Numbered from the stretch's first letter, positions 10,254 to 20,014 are shown. The stretch is DNA of 64,000 nucleotides from CAWKDG01 sp963848355 (GCA_963848355.1 CAWKDG010000002.1:248001-312000); one strand, 5' to 3'. The notes: a model not told the origin generated them from the sequence alone. Numbers and translations are program-made.

Positions 10254-11234
10254 ATGGCGTCCGGTGGGTCGTTACTCTCGTTCGTCGCTCGGCGACTCCT
10301 GATCACCATTCCCCTGCTGATCGTCATCTCCCTGGCCGTGTTCAGCCTGGTGCTGCTCCTCCCGGGCGATCCCGCCATCACCCTGGCCGGCGGGGCCCAC
10401 GCCAGCGCCTCCGAGGTGGCGAAGATCCGGCGGCAGCTCCATCTGAACGAGGGCTTCTTCGCCCAGTACTGGACGTGGCTGAGCAGGGCCGTTCGCGGGA
10501 ATCTGGGACACTCGCTCTTCTCGCCGGCCAGCGTCCCCAGCTCGAACGTGGCCAACGGGATCCGGATCCGGTTCCCGGTGACACTGAGCATCGCCGCCGG
10601 CGGCATGGTGGTGGCCGTGCTGATCGGGTTGCCCGCCGGCATCGTGGCCGGCCTACGACCCCGGTCGTGGGCCGATCGCGTCGTCACGGCCGTGAGCAGC
10701 CTGGGCGTGGCCATGCCCGACTTCTGGCTGGCCATGCTGCTCGTGATCCTCCTGGCGATCAAGACGCATCTCCTGCCGTCGTTGGGCTACACACCGTTCG
10801 CCACCTCGCCGGCATCGTGGTTCGAGCATCTCCTCATGCCCTGGCTGGCCCTCGGCTTCGGCGGAGCGGCCACCGTGGCCCGCCAGACCCGGGGTTCTCT
10901 GATCGACACACTCGACCAGGACTACATGCGCACCGCCCTGGCCAAGGGTCTGTCACCGGTGAGGATCATCGGCAAGCACGCCCTCAAGAACGCCATCAGC
11001 CCGGTGGTGACCATCGTGGGCATCCAGTTCGGGTATCTCCTCGGGGGCACCTTCATCATCGAGAACATCTTCTCGTTACCCGGGATCGGTGCCTACATGA
11101 TCACCGCCATCGGCGACAAGGACCTGCCCGTCGTCCAGGGGGTGGCCCTTCTCACCGCCGTGCTGTTCGTGATCATCAATCTGATCGTCGACATCATCTA
11201 CGCCTACTTGAACCCCAAGGTCAGACTGGCGTGA
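10254..11234 (+). CDS. Peptide-type ABC transporter permease, DppB-like
   Basis: A 326-residue inner-membrane protein of the DppB/OppB type, with an N-terminal anchor helix (RLLITIPLLIVISLAVF), a periplasmic loop beginning LLPGDPA, and five further membrane segments. The cytoplasmic coupling loop (YMRTALAKGLSPVRIIGKHAL) contacts the ATPase. Its TGA overlaps the GTG of the next gene in a GTGA arrangement at 11231-11234, indicating translational coupling. With the binding protein and the fused downstream protein it makes a complete importer. Confidence 0.92.
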   Translation: MASGGSLLSFVARRLLITIPLLIVISLAVFSLVLLLPGDPAITLAGGAHASASEVAKIRRQLHLNEGFFAQYWTWLSRAVRGNLGHSLFSPASVPSSNVANGIRIRFPVTLSIAAGGMVVAVLIGLPAGIVAGLRPRSWADRVVTAVSSLGVAMPDFWLAMLLVILLAIKTHLLPSLGYTPFATSPASWFEHLLMPWLALGFGGAATVARQTRGSLIDTLDQDYMRTALAKGLSPVRIIGKHALKNAISPVVTIVGIQFGYLLGGTFIIENIFSLPGIGAYMITAIGDKDLPVVQGVALLTAVLFVIINLIVDIIYAYLNPKVRLA

Positions 11235-14200
11235 GCACGATCCTCCCGCCCGGCAGCGGCGACCCCATCGTCGCCAGCTCGGCGACGGTCGCCGACGTGG
11301 ACCGGGGATCCGTCGACGACGCCCCCGAACAACACGGCGGCGCTCTGCGGCGGTTCACCCACGACAAGATGGCCATGGGCGGTCTGGTCTTCGTCGTCGG
11401 CGTGATCGTCATGGCCATCGCCGCGCCGCTCCTGGCGCCCTACGGGCCCAACACCCAGAATCTCCTGCTCATCAACGCCGGGCCGTCGGGAGCGCACTGG
11501 CTGGGGACCGATGATCTCGGCCGCGACGTGCTCTCCCGGCTCATCTTCGGCGCCCGGCCGCCGCTGCGGGCCGCCTTCCAGATCGTGGGCGGCGCCCTCG
11601 TCCTCGCCATCCCGCTGGCCCTCGTGGCCGGCTTCGTGCGCGGCTGGGTGGACACGGTGGTCATGCGGGCCATGGACGCGTTGTTCTCCTTCCCCCCGCT
11701 CGTCCTGGCCCTGACGGTGGCCGCCCTGCTCGGCCCCAACCTGAACGACGCCTCCATCGCCATCGCCATCGTGTTCGTCCCGAGCTTCGTCCGGCTGATC
11801 CGCGGCGAGGTGATAGCGGTCCGGGAGGAGAACTACGTCGAGGCGGCCCGGGCCACCGGTGTGGCCCCGGGCCGGCTGATCCGGACGCACATCCTGCCCA
11901 ACGTGGCCTCGCCCCTCATCATCCAGACGGCCCTGGCCCTCGGCTACGCCATCCTCATCGACGCCGGCCTGAGCTTCCTGGGCGTGGGCGAACAACCCCC
12001 GACGGCGAGCTGGGGCCTCATGCTCACCGAGGCGTACCAGTCGATCTTCCAGGCACCTCTCACCCTCGTCTATCCCGGTGTGGCCATCCTCCTCACCGTC
12101 TTGGCCTTCAACCTGGTGGCCGACGGACTGCGCGACGCGCTCGGGCGCGAGCGTTTCGGCGCCAAATCGTCGGCCCGCCCCGCCGGCAGGCGACGGCTCC
12201 GGATCCCCGCCCGGGCGGCGCCCGTCGCCGTGGCGGTCCCGGACCCGGGCCCGCACCCCGACGCCCCGTCGACCTCCGATGATCTGCTGACCGTCGAGCA
12301 CCTGACGGTCGAATTCGCCACCGGGGCCGGGTGGCTTCCCGTGGTGGAGGACGTCGGCTTCGGCGTCAGGCCCGGGCGCACGTTGGGGCTCGTCGGGGAG
12401 AGCGGTTCGGGCAAGACCGTCTCGGCCCTGGCCGTCATGGGCCTCCTGCCCCGGCGCGAGAGCCGTGTTCCCGAAGGAGCGGTGCGCTTCGGCGGGGTGG
12501 ACCTGACCCGGCTGAGCCCCGAGAAGATGCGGAGGATCCGCGGGAACGACATCGCCATGATCTTCCAGGAGCCGATGACGAGCCTCAACCCGGCGTACAC
12601 CGTCGGCAACCAGATCGCCGAACAGGTCAGGGCCCATCGCCAAGTCGGACGGGCCGAGGCCTGGGCGCACGCCGTCGACATGCTCGACCAGGTGGGGATC
12701 CCCGACCCCCGACGCCGGGCGCGCGACTATCCCCACGCCTTCTCGGGCGGGATGCGCCAACGGGTGATGATCGCCATGGCCCTCTCGTGCGAGCCTCAGC
12801 TGCTGATCGCCGACGAGCCCACCACGGCGCTCGACGTCACCACGCAGGCGCAGATCCTCGAGCTCCTGGCCTCCCTGCAGCAGCAACGGCAGATGGCCAT
12901 GATCTTCGTCACCCACGACCTCGGCGTCATCGCCGATATCGCCGACGAGGTCGTCGTCATGTACGCCGGCCAGGTGGCCGAACGGACGGCCGTGGCCGAG
13001 CTCTTCGACCGCCCGCAGCACCCCTACAGCGAGGCGCTTCTCGCCTCCATGCCCCAGCTGGCGCCGCCGGGAGGTGCCCTCAGGGTGATCGCCGGGCAGG
13101 TGCCGCGTCCCGACGAGATGGTGTCCGGGTGCCGGTTCGGACCACGCTGCGACTACGTCACCGACGCCTGCGGGACGGCGGCGGTGGTGCTCGAACCGGC
13201 ACCGTCATCGGGCCTCGTGCGCTGCATCCGCCACGGTGAGCTGCAGCTGTCGGGGGTGGGCGGTCTCCCGTCGGCGGCCGGCGCACCAGGCGACGCCGAC
13301 AGCCCGGCCGCAACCCTGCTCGAGATCACGGCGTTGAAGATGACCTTCCCCGTCCGCACCGGTCCCCTGCGACGGGTCACGGGGGCGGTGAAGGCGGTGG
13401 ACGGCGTCGACCTCCGGGTTCCGGCGGGGCGCACCCTCGGTCTCGTGGGCGAGAGCGGCTCGGGCAAGTCGACGCTGGCTCGCTTGATCATGCGTCTGAT
13501 CGACCCCACCGACGGGACGATCGTCCTCGACGGGACCGATGTCACCGGGCTCGGGGGTCGCGAACTTCGTCACCAGCGCCGGTCGATGCAGATCGTCTTC
13601 CAGGACCCGTACTCCTCGCTCGACCCCCGGATGCGCGTGAACGACATCGTCGGTGAGCCTCTCGAGATCTACGACGGGCTGACGGGGGCCGCACGCGACG
13701 AGCGGGTGGCCGGGCTCCTCGACCAGGTCGGCCTCGGGCGCTACGCCCTGTACCGGCGGCCGCACGAATTCTCCGGCGGCCAACGCCAGCGGATCGCCAT
13801 CGCCCGGGCGCTGGCGCCCGAACCCCGGCTCGTCGTGTGCGACGAGCCGGTGAGCGCGTTGGACGTGTCCACGCAGTCCCAGGTGATCAACCTCCTCACC
13901 GACCTGCAGACGCGGTTGGGACTGACCTTCGTCTTCATCGCCCACGACCTGTCGGTCGTGCGCCACATCAGCGACCGCATCGCCGTGATGTACCTGGGTC
14001 GGATCGTCGAGGAGGGCCGGGCCGAAGAGGTCTACCTCCGGCCCCGCCACCCCTACACCGAGGCGCTGCTGTCGGCCATCCCCGTCCCCGACGTGCACCG
14101 ATCACCGGACAGCCGGCGCATCGTGCTCACGGGCGAGGTGGCCAACCCCCTCGATCCTCCCGGCGGGTGCACGTTCCACCCCCGCTGCCCCTACGCCATG

Positions 14201-14341
14201 GACATCTGCACGTCGGTCGATCCACCACCGCTCACCACGGCCGTCGGCACCACCGTCCGGTGCCATCTGCACACCAGCGGTCCCGTCCTCGACGGGGCAC
14301 CGGTGTCGGGACTGACCCCCACCGATCACGACGTGGCCTGA
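11231..14341 (+). CDS. DppC-DppD-DppF-type fusion: permease plus two ATPases in one polypeptide
   Basis: A single uninterrupted frame of 1036 residues. Residues 1 to about 300 are a DppC-like permease (WLGTDDLGRDVLSR, then YVEAARATGVAPGRLI coupling loop, SFLGVG). After a Pro/Ala/Arg linker, residues about 345-660 form the first ATPase (Walker A GESGSGKT near 387, signature FSGGMRQR near 504, DEPTTALD) with a cysteine-bearing oligopeptide-ABC C-terminal segment. After a second linker, residues about 690-1010 form the second ATPase (Walker A near 737, FSGGQRQR near 846, DEPVSALD) with another such segment. GTG 11231 is favoured because it overlaps the upstream stop. Permease-ATPase and ATPase-ATPase fusions are known; all three together is less usual. 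Confidence 0.88.
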   Translation: MSTILPPGSGDPIVASSATVADVDRGSVDDAPEQHGGALRRFTHDKMAMGGLVFVVGVIVMAIAAPLLAPYGPNTQNLLLINAGPSGAHWLGTDDLGRDVLSRLIFGARPPLRAAFQIVGGALVLAIPLALVAGFVRGWVDTVVMRAMDALFSFPPLVLALTVAALLGPNLNDASIAIAIVFVPSFVRLIRGEVIAVREENYVEAARATGVAPGRLIRTHILPNVASPLIIQTALALGYAILIDAGLSFLGVGEQPPTASWGLMLTEAYQSIFQAPLTLVYPGVAILLTVLAFNLVADGLRDALGRERFGAKSSARPAGRRRLRIPARAAPVAVAVPDPGPHPDAPSTSDDLLTVEHLTVEFATGAGWLPVVEDVGFGVRPGRTLGLVGESGSGKTVSALAVMGLLPRRESRVPEGAVRFGGVDLTRLSPEKMRRIRGNDIAMIFQEPMTSLNPAYTVGNQIAEQVRAHRQVGRAEAWAHAVDMLDQVGIPDPRRRARDYPHAFSGGMRQRVMIAMALSCEPQLLIADEPTTALDVTTQAQILELLASLQQQRQMAMIFVTHDLGVIADIADEVVVMYAGQVAERTAVAELFDRPQHPYSEALLASMPQLAPPGGALRVIAGQVPRPDEMVSGCRFGPRCDYVTDACGTAAVVLEPAPSSGLVRCIRHGELQLSGVGGLPSAAGAPGDADSPAATLLEITALKMTFPVRTGPLRRVTGAVKAVDGVDLRVPAGRTLGLVGESGSGKSTLARLIMRLIDPTDGTIVLDGTDVTGLGGRELRHQRRSMQIVFQDPYSSLDPRMRVNDIVGEPLEIYDGLTGAARDERVAGLLDQVGLGRYALYRRPHEFSGGQRQRIAIARALAPEPRLVVCDEPVSALDVSTQSQVINLLTDLQTRLGLTFVFIAHDLSVVRHISDRIAVMYLGRIVEEGRAEEVYLRPRHPYTEALLSAIPVPDVHRSPDSRRIVLTGEVANPLDPPGGCTFHPRCPYAMDICTSVDPPPLTTAVGTTVRCHLHTSGPVLDGAPVSGLTPTDHDVA

Positions 14342-16854
14342 TAGACCTCGCTCGATGCTCCGGCCGCCTGGATCTCTGACGTCCCCGTCGGGCAGGAGAA
14401 CCCTTCTGTATACGTTTGCGTGACGCTTGCGTTGGCCGCCCGCACTTCGTACCAATCACCGTTGTCCGTGATGCAGTCGTCAGTGAGTTCCACACCCGAG
14501 GAGTTCGAACCCACGAACCAGAGAGGTTGAGCGTCCGCACGAGTGCCCGCGCCGTTGATGGTGAAGGTCGTGTCGTTGACGTCCACACCCTGGCTGCCGC
14601 CGGTGACATCGATGCAGGATTCGTTGCCTTGATAGTGGCATCTCAGCAGCGACTGCGCGCCGCCGTATTGAGGCAGATAGCCGTTGAGCGTATATGCGGT
14701 GTCGCTTCCCGTGCCGCCCTTATAGACGTAGACCGGGTACGGAGCGGCGCCACCTTGCTCCATCGTCCACCCGTTGATCACGATGGGGCCATTGGCTCCG
14801 GAATCCTCGACGAATCCGTAGGTGGTCAAATTGTCGAATGTGATCGTATTGACGGGGAGGTTGAGCGAGTCGACCTCCATGTCCATGGTCGAGTAGCCGA
14901 CGTCCGGACCCAACAAGACATTGCTGAATGTGTCCTTATTGACGCCGATCGGGCAGAGCTCGTCCCGTCCTGCATTGTCGGCGTACAGATAGTTGCCCAC
15001 GGAGTCCTTGGTGTTCGATACGATCCCCGCCGCGCTGTTCAAAGCCCCGGTGAAGTGGAAGCCGTCGCCGAACACGTTGGTGGCAGAGTCGTTGTCAAAC
15101 GTGCACCAGCCGCAGCCTTCGGTCTCCAATCCGTCCATGTATGGATTCCAATCGCCGGCGCCAATGGGGTACGCGCCGTCCATCGAAATATCCTGCACCG
15201 TGTCGTATGCCGGTGCGTCCTCGAGAGTATCGGGGTCGATACAGTCGTAGCAGTCGATCTCCAGGATCGGCGTTTGGTTGCCGATGTTGTTCGTGCCGTC
15301 GTTGTACAGGCACCCATCCTCGATCGTCAGCCATTGCGGTCCGTGAATCTTCAGTCCCAGATCCACCTCGTAGCTGTTGGAGGTCGAGCAGTATCCACCG
15401 CCTTGCGGGTCGATGCCGTCGGGATTTGTCCAAGCACCCGAGCCATTGCCGAGGTCCCACACGACCGGTGTCGCCTCCGTGTTGCACGTCAGGCTGTAGC
15501 ACGGCGAGCCGTGCGAGTTCCTCCCGAAGTCGTCGGCGGTGGCACCGGTGTTGAGATCGGCGATGACGCCGTTGATGCAATGCGTCTCATCGACGCTGTT
15601 GAGGGGTGTCCCGCCGTCGGCGGCGATGTTCCGGCACCCGGCTGCGGACAACAGAGGTGCGAGCTCATAAGGACCCTGGGCGGTGGAGATGCCCCCTGAC
15701 TCGTCTCCCGAGGGAACCGGGTTCCCGTTGGGCTCGAGCGCACTCGGCGACGACTCCTCGCTCACCGCGGCCATCCCCGAAGCCGGGTCGGCGGGCGACA
15801 CCGTGCCCTCATCGACCAGGGTCGTCTGGTAGGCGTCCGAGGCGCTGCACGAGGCGGACTGCCCCGGACCGATCGACGAAGGAGCACAGGTGGCCGACAC
15901 GGGGGTGGTGGCCGGTTCGTTGTAGTCCACCGTTCCGGAGATCGACGGGGTATTGAGCGTGACGTTCCCGGTGTTCTCCACCGTGTAGCTGTAACTCAAC
16001 CAAGTCCCGACGATGGCGTAGGAGCCATTATCGGTCGACGTCTCCTGATCACTGGTGACGACGAGTGACGGGTTCCAGACCGCATTCACGGTGAGGGTCG
16101 ATTGCGCGGAGACGGGGCCGTCCGACGATGACGTGCCGGCGGCCGTGCCCGTGTTGGTGAGGCTGCCGGCGTCGACGTCGGCCTGGCTCGTCGTGTAGGT
16201 GGCGGTGCACGTCTCGGACGACGTTCCGTCGTTGATCGGGGCGAGCGAGGAATCGGGGCAGGTCACGGCGGACAGGCCCGGCATCGGATCGGTCACGCCG
16301 ACGGATGTCAGGGAGTCGTCTCCGGTGTCGACGACGTCGTAGCTGTAGTCGATCTGCGTGCCCGGGTCCTCGTAACTGGTCACGTCGGCCGACTTCGTGA
16401 TGCCGATGGACGACACCTGCTCGGCGGTCACGGTGACGTCCGTATCGGCGGTGACGGCCGAGCCGACCGCCGGTGTGCCCGTGGCCGTGGCGTCATCGGT
16501 GATGCCACCGGCATCGACATCGCCCTGTGTCGTCGTGTAGCTGGCCTCACACGTTTCCTGCTGGCCGGGAGCAAGAGGTTCGGTGGGACAGGCGGCCGAG
16601 CCGGCGACGGTGCTACTGGCCCCGACGGTCAGCGCCACTGACCCGGTGTTGTCGAGTTGATAGGTGAACGTGATCGGTGTGCCGGCCGACGAGAAGTTGG
16701 GAGTGCTGGCGGCTTCCGACGACGAGAGCGAGGCCGATCCCTGCGCGGCCGCCGGCCGAGATGTTCTGGCGATGGGTACCAGCACCACGGCCAGCAGGGC
16801 CACCGCCATGAGAGCAAACCGAGTAATTGGAGTCATCGTCTTACCGGCGACCAT
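14326..16854 (-). CDS. Large secreted protein with DUF11-type repeats and a putative beta-helix domain
   Basis: About 842 residues. A signal peptide (MTPITRFALMAVALLAVVLV ... AAA) is followed by three Ig-like, DUF11/CARDB-type repeats with recurring FTYQLDNTGS, YSYDVVDTGD and YSYTVENTGN strands and paired cysteines. The second half has Asn/Gly/Asp-rich short turns and strands (ITFDNLTTYGF, IVINGWTMEQGG), suggesting a parallel beta-helix; this is inferred only. ATG 16854 is chosen because AAGGGGGGG lies just upstream; ATG 16887 is possible. The C-terminal coding part is visibly less GC-rich than its neighbours. Its 3' end overlaps the convergent transporter gene by 16 bases. Probably a cell-surface or extracellular protein; no enzymatic motif recognised. 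Confidence 0.78.
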   Translation of the reverse strand: MVAGKTMTPITRFALMAVALLAVVLVPIARTSRPAAAQGSASLSSSEAASTPNFSSAGTPITFTYQLDNTGSVALTVGASSTVAGSAACPTEPLAPGQQETCEASYTTTQGDVDAGGITDDATATGTPAVGSAVTADTDVTVTAEQVSSIGITKSADVTSYEDPGTQIDYSYDVVDTGDDSLTSVGVTDPMPGLSAVTCPDSSLAPINDGTSSETCTATYTTSQADVDAGSLTNTGTAAGTSSSDGPVSAQSTLTVNAVWNPSLVVTSDQETSTDNGSYAIVGTWLSYSYTVENTGNVTLNTPSISGTVDYNEPATTPVSATCAPSSIGPGQSASCSASDAYQTTLVDEGTVSPADPASGMAAVSEESSPSALEPNGNPVPSGDESGGISTAQGPYELAPLLSAAGCRNIAADGGTPLNSVDETHCINGVIADLNTGATADDFGRNSHGSPCYSLTCNTEATPVVWDLGNGSGAWTNPDGIDPQGGGYCSTSNSYEVDLGLKIHGPQWLTIEDGCLYNDGTNNIGNQTPILEIDCYDCIDPDTLEDAPAYDTVQDISMDGAYPIGAGDWNPYMDGLETEGCGWCTFDNDSATNVFGDGFHFTGALNSAAGIVSNTKDSVGNYLYADNAGRDELCPIGVNKDTFSNVLLGPDVGYSTMDMEVDSLNLPVNTITFDNLTTYGFVEDSGANGPIVINGWTMEQGGAAPYPVYVYKGGTGSDTAYTLNGYLPQYGGAQSLLRCHYQGNESCIDVTGGSQGVDVNDTTFTINGAGTRADAQPLWFVGSNSSGVELTDDCITDNGDWYEVRAANASVTQTYTEGFSCPTGTSEIQAAGASSEVYQATS

Positions 16855-16940
16855 TGCCCCCCCTTGGCTGTGTGCTCCGTGTACCAAGCAGCTACGGGCG
16901 TTGCGCGATGGTAAGACCGGATGCCCCGCAACTCATTTGC

Positions 16941-16969
16941 GTTTTACCAAGGCGGGTGTCCAGCGTCAA
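16941..16969 (-). promoter_or_regulatory. Sigma-70-type promoter for the secreted DUF11-type protein
   Basis: On the minus strand TTGACG (16969-16964) and TAAAAC (16946-16941) are separated by exactly 17 bases. Transcription would start near 16934 and give a leader of about 80 nt. The leader contains GTTGCG paired with CGCAAC, a possible hairpin, before the ribosome-binding site AAGGGGGGG. This isolates the gene from the ABC-F gene that ends at 16976. Confidence 0.6.
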
Positions 16970-16975
16970 GGACAA

Positions 16976-18574
16976 CTAGCGCAGGGCCACGTCGTCGAGG
17001 TACTCGTCCTTCCAGTGCGTGAAGCGCTCGGCCGGCAGTTGCAGGCAGTGCGTCGGCCGCAGGGTGTCGACGAAGGACCGGTCGTGGCTGACGGCCACGA
17101 TCGTTCCCGGCCAGCGGCTGAGCATCTCCCCCACGGCCACGGTGGAGGCGGGGTCGAGGTTGTTGGTCGGCTCGTCGAGGACGAGGACGTTGGCCTGGCC
17201 GGCGGCCAGCATGGCCAGACCGAGCTTGGCCCGTTCGCCACCCGACAAGGTGGCCGGCATCTGGTCCACGAGCTTCCCCGACAGCCCGAACGACCCGAGA
17301 AGGGCCCGGCGTTCGGTGATCGACTTGAGGATGGTGTCGTCGATGTTGTCGAGGGTCGTCCGGGTGGGGTCCACCTGCTCGTGTTCCTGGGCGAAGTAGC
17401 CGAGGGACACGTTGACCCCGAGTTCGACCTCTCCGGCCGAGGGCTTCTGCACCCCGGCCAGGCAGCGCAGCAGGCTCGACTTCCCCGCTCCGTTACGACC
17501 GATGACGACGACCCGGTCGCCACGCCCGAGGGAGAAGGTGATGCTCCGCAGGACGGGGTCGGGCCCGTAGGCCACGCCCAGACGCTCGGCGGCCAGTGGT
17601 GTGGCCGCCGAGCGCCGGGGCTCGGGCAGGGTGAACCGGGTGGTGCGCTCCCGCTTGTCGACCACGGTGCGCGTCGACTCGAGGCGTCCCACCCGGGTGT
17701 CGAGGGACCGGGCGATGCGGGCCCGGCGCACGGTGCTCCCCCGCATCGAGTCGGCCAGGGTGGTGAGGCGGGTGATCTCACGACCCTCGAGGGCCGCCGA
17801 GCGCTCCCGCTGCGCCTGATCGGCGGCCAGCTGCGCCCGGTAGCTCGTGTACGTCCCCTTGTACTCCCGCAGCGAGGCGTCGGCCAGGTGCAGGACCTTG
17901 GTGATGGCCCGGTCGAGGAGCTTGATGTCGTGGCTGATCACGAGGAGCGCGCCGTTGAAGCGCTCGAGCTCGTCCATCAGCCACTTCTTCGCCCCCAGGT
18001 CGAGGTGGTTGGTGGGCTCGTCGAGGACCATGGTCTCGGGCTGCTGGAACAGCACCCGGACGAGGTCGAGGCGGCGGCGCTGGCCACCGGAGAGCTCGGC
18101 GATGTCCTCGAGGAGCAGGTCCTGGCGCAGACCGAGCCCTTCGGAGAGGCGGGCGATCACACCTTCCACCTCGTAGCCGCCGTTCTCGCGGAACTGCTCC
18201 TCGAAATCGGAGAAGCGTTCGATGGCGTCGGCCGTCGGGTTCTCGGCCATGGCCTTCTTGGCCCGGGTGAGGCCGTCGTCGAGGACGTCGAGCCCGCGGG
18301 CCGACAGCACATGGGAGAAACCGGTGGGGTCGAGGCCCAACCCCTCGGGCGTGGGGACCTGGGGGAGGAAGCCGACGGTGCCCCGGGTGCGGGCGTTGCC
18401 GCTCACCCGGACACCGGGTGCCGGCACGCCGAGGACGGCGGAGACGAGGGTCGACTTGCCGGTGCCGTTGCGTCCGACGAGCCCGACCTTCTCACCGGAA
18501 CCGACGGTGAACGACGCGTCGCGCAGAAGGACCCGGGAGCCGATCTCGATGGTGAGGGAGGATCCGGCGATCAT
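16976..18574 (-). CDS. ABC-F family ATP-binding protein
   Basis: A 532-residue soluble protein with two ATPase domains and no membrane segment. Walker A1 is GRNGTGKS (residues 34-41) and Walker A2 is GRNGAGKS. The signatures are LSGGQRRR and LSGGERAK, and both Walker B regions read LDEPTNxLD. A charged linker with RRARIARSLDTRVGRLE lies between them, as in ABC-F proteins. These act on the ribosome, in translation rescue or antibiotic protection, rather than in transport. ATG 18574 is used because the ABC fold begins directly after it; the frame stays open upstream. The DEAD-box helicase gene precedes it on the same strand. Confidence 0.88.
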   Translation of the reverse strand: MIAGSSLTIEIGSRVLLRDASFTVGSGEKVGLVGRNGTGKSTLVSAVLGVPAPGVRVSGNARTRGTVGFLPQVPTPEGLGLDPTGFSHVLSARGLDVLDDGLTRAKKAMAENPTADAIERFSDFEEQFRENGGYEVEGVIARLSEGLGLRQDLLLEDIAELSGGQRRRLDLVRVLFQQPETMVLDEPTNHLDLGAKKWLMDELERFNGALLVISHDIKLLDRAITKVLHLADASLREYKGTYTSYRAQLAADQAQRERSAALEGREITRLTTLADSMRGSTVRRARIARSLDTRVGRLESTRTVVDKRERTTRFTLPEPRRSAATPLAAERLGVAYGPDPVLRSITFSLGRGDRVVVIGRNGAGKSSLLRCLAGVQKPSAGEVELGVNVSLGYFAQEHEQVDPTRTTLDNIDDTILKSITERRALLGSFGLSGKLVDQMPATLSGGERAKLGLAMLAAGQANVLVLDEPTNNLDPASTVAVGEMLSRWPGTIVAVSHDRSFVDTLRPTHCLQLPAERFTHWKDEYLDDVALR

Positions 18575-18605
18575 GGTGGCGGGGCGGTGACGTCCCCGGG
18601 AGAAA

Positions 18606-19898
18606 TTATCCGGCGCGCCGCTGCGGCTGGTGCTTCCGGCCGTGCACGGGGGGACGCCGGCGGCGACGCGGGGCGGTGGCCCGGCCCGATCCGCCCACGG
18701 TGGCACCGGTGGCGGCGACCGAGGTCCGCCCCACCGGCTTCTGGCGGCGCGACACGGCGGTGCCGCCGGTGGGCAGGGTGGCCAGGTCGGGGCCGACGAT
18801 GCCGGCCGGGACACCGAGGTCGCGCTGGAGGAGCTTGACGGCCTTGGTCTTGTCCGGGGTCACGAGCGAGACGACGATGCCGGTGGCGCCGGCCCGGGCT
18901 GTCCGGCCGGAGCGGTGGACGTAGTCCTTGGCGTCCGCCGGCGGGTCGAAATGGACGACAGCGGCGACGCCGTCGACGTGGATGCCGCGGGCGGCGACGT
19001 CGGTGGCGACCAGTGCGCCGGCATGACCGGCGGCGAAGGAGGACAGGGCCCGCTCCCGCTGGGACTGGCTCCGGTCGCCGTGGATGGCCACGGCGCGGAT
19101 GCCGCGGGCCATGAGCTGGCGGGCGGTGCGGTCGGCCGAGTGCCGCGTCCGGCAGAAGACGATGGTGGGCCCGGACACCGCCGCGATCTGCGCCGTCATC
19201 TCGGCGCGGTCGGTCGACTCGACGCGCCAGAAGTAGTGCTCGGTGTGGGCGTCCTCTTCGGCGCTGCCGACGAGCTCGTGGCGAACGGGGTGACGCTGAT
19301 AGCGACGCACGAGGACGTCGACGGCGCCGTCGAGGGTGGCCGAGAAGAGCAACGTCTGGCGGGTGTCGGGCGTCTGGTCGAGCAGGCGCCGGACCTCGGG
19401 GAGAAAGCCCATGTCCGACATGCGGTCGGCCTCGTCGACGACCACGATCTTGACGGCGTCGAGACGGATGTGCCGGCCCTGGATGAGGTCGGCCAGCCGT
19501 CCGGGGCAGGCCACGGCGATGTCGACACCGCGTGTGAGCGCCTTGATCTGGCGGTCGTAGCCGACGCCGCCGTAGAAGGTGGCCACGCGCTTGCCCCGGA
19601 CGTTGGCCAGGGTCGACAGCTCCGACGCCACCTGCGAACAGAGCTCACGCGTCGGCGTCAGCACCAGCACCTGCGGTTGACGGGGCTTGGCCGGGGAGGC
19701 GTCGAGACGGGCCACGGCGGCGATGCCGAAGGCCAGGGTCTTGCCCGAGCCCGTGGGCGCCTTGCCGCAGAGGTCGCGGCCGGCCAGGGCGTCGGGGACG
19801 GCCACGGCCTGGATGGGGAAGGGCTCGGTGATCGAGCGGCGGGCCAGGGCGGCCACGAGGTCGGACGGGACGCCGAGATCGGCGAAGGTGGGGGGCAT
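18606..19898 (-). CDS. DEAD-box RNA helicase
   Basis: A 430-residue ATP-dependent RNA helicase. Motifs occur in family order: Q motif (FPIQAVAVP), GSGKT, PTREL, VDEADRM, SAT, the second RecA domain with ATDVAARGIHVDGV, and HRSGRTARAG. The last 40 residues are Arg/Gly/Pro-rich and basic, a usual RNA-binding tail. It would unwind structured RNA in ribosome assembly or mRNA turnover. It stands upstream of the ABC-F gene (31-base gap), so the pair may form a translation-related operon. A GGAGG ribosome-binding site (TCCTCC on the plus strand near 19917) supports ATG 19898. Confidence 0.9.
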   Translation of the reverse strand: MPPTFADLGVPSDLVAALARRSITEPFPIQAVAVPDALAGRDLCGKAPTGSGKTLAFGIAAVARLDASPAKPRQPQVLVLTPTRELCSQVASELSTLANVRGKRVATFYGGVGYDRQIKALTRGVDIAVACPGRLADLIQGRHIRLDAVKIVVVDEADRMSDMGFLPEVRRLLDQTPDTRQTLLFSATLDGAVDVLVRRYQRHPVRHELVGSAEEDAHTEHYFWRVESTDRAEMTAQIAAVSGPTIVFCRTRHSADRTARQLMARGIRAVAIHGDRSQSQRERALSSFAAGHAGALVATDVAARGIHVDGVAAVVHFDPPADAKDYVHRSGRTARAGATGIVVSLVTPDKTKAVKLLQRDLGVPAGIVGPDLATLPTGGTAVSRRQKPVGRTSVAATGATVGGSGRATAPRRRRRPPVHGRKHQPQRRAG

Positions 19899-20014
19899 GA
19901 TTGCGCTTTCGTGCGGAGGAGGGATACCTGCCGCGACGACTCGCGTATCAGGACGAATATCAGTTTAGCGGGTAAAACCGCCTTTCCCGCCCATGGCGCC
20001 CCGACGAGCCTCGT

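Noticed and set aside
10475..11230. Longer N-terminus for the permease-ATPase fusion
   Set aside because: The frame is open upstream but there it overlaps the DppB-like gene and reads as Arg/Gly/Pro-rich noise; GTG 11231 begins the recognisable protein.
16855..16950. Cyclic-di-GMP-type riboswitch before the secreted protein (ACGCAAA, GCATCCGGTC words)
   Set aside because: The conserved hairpin between those words is absent and the first word overlaps a good -10 hexamer, so it would not be transcribed.
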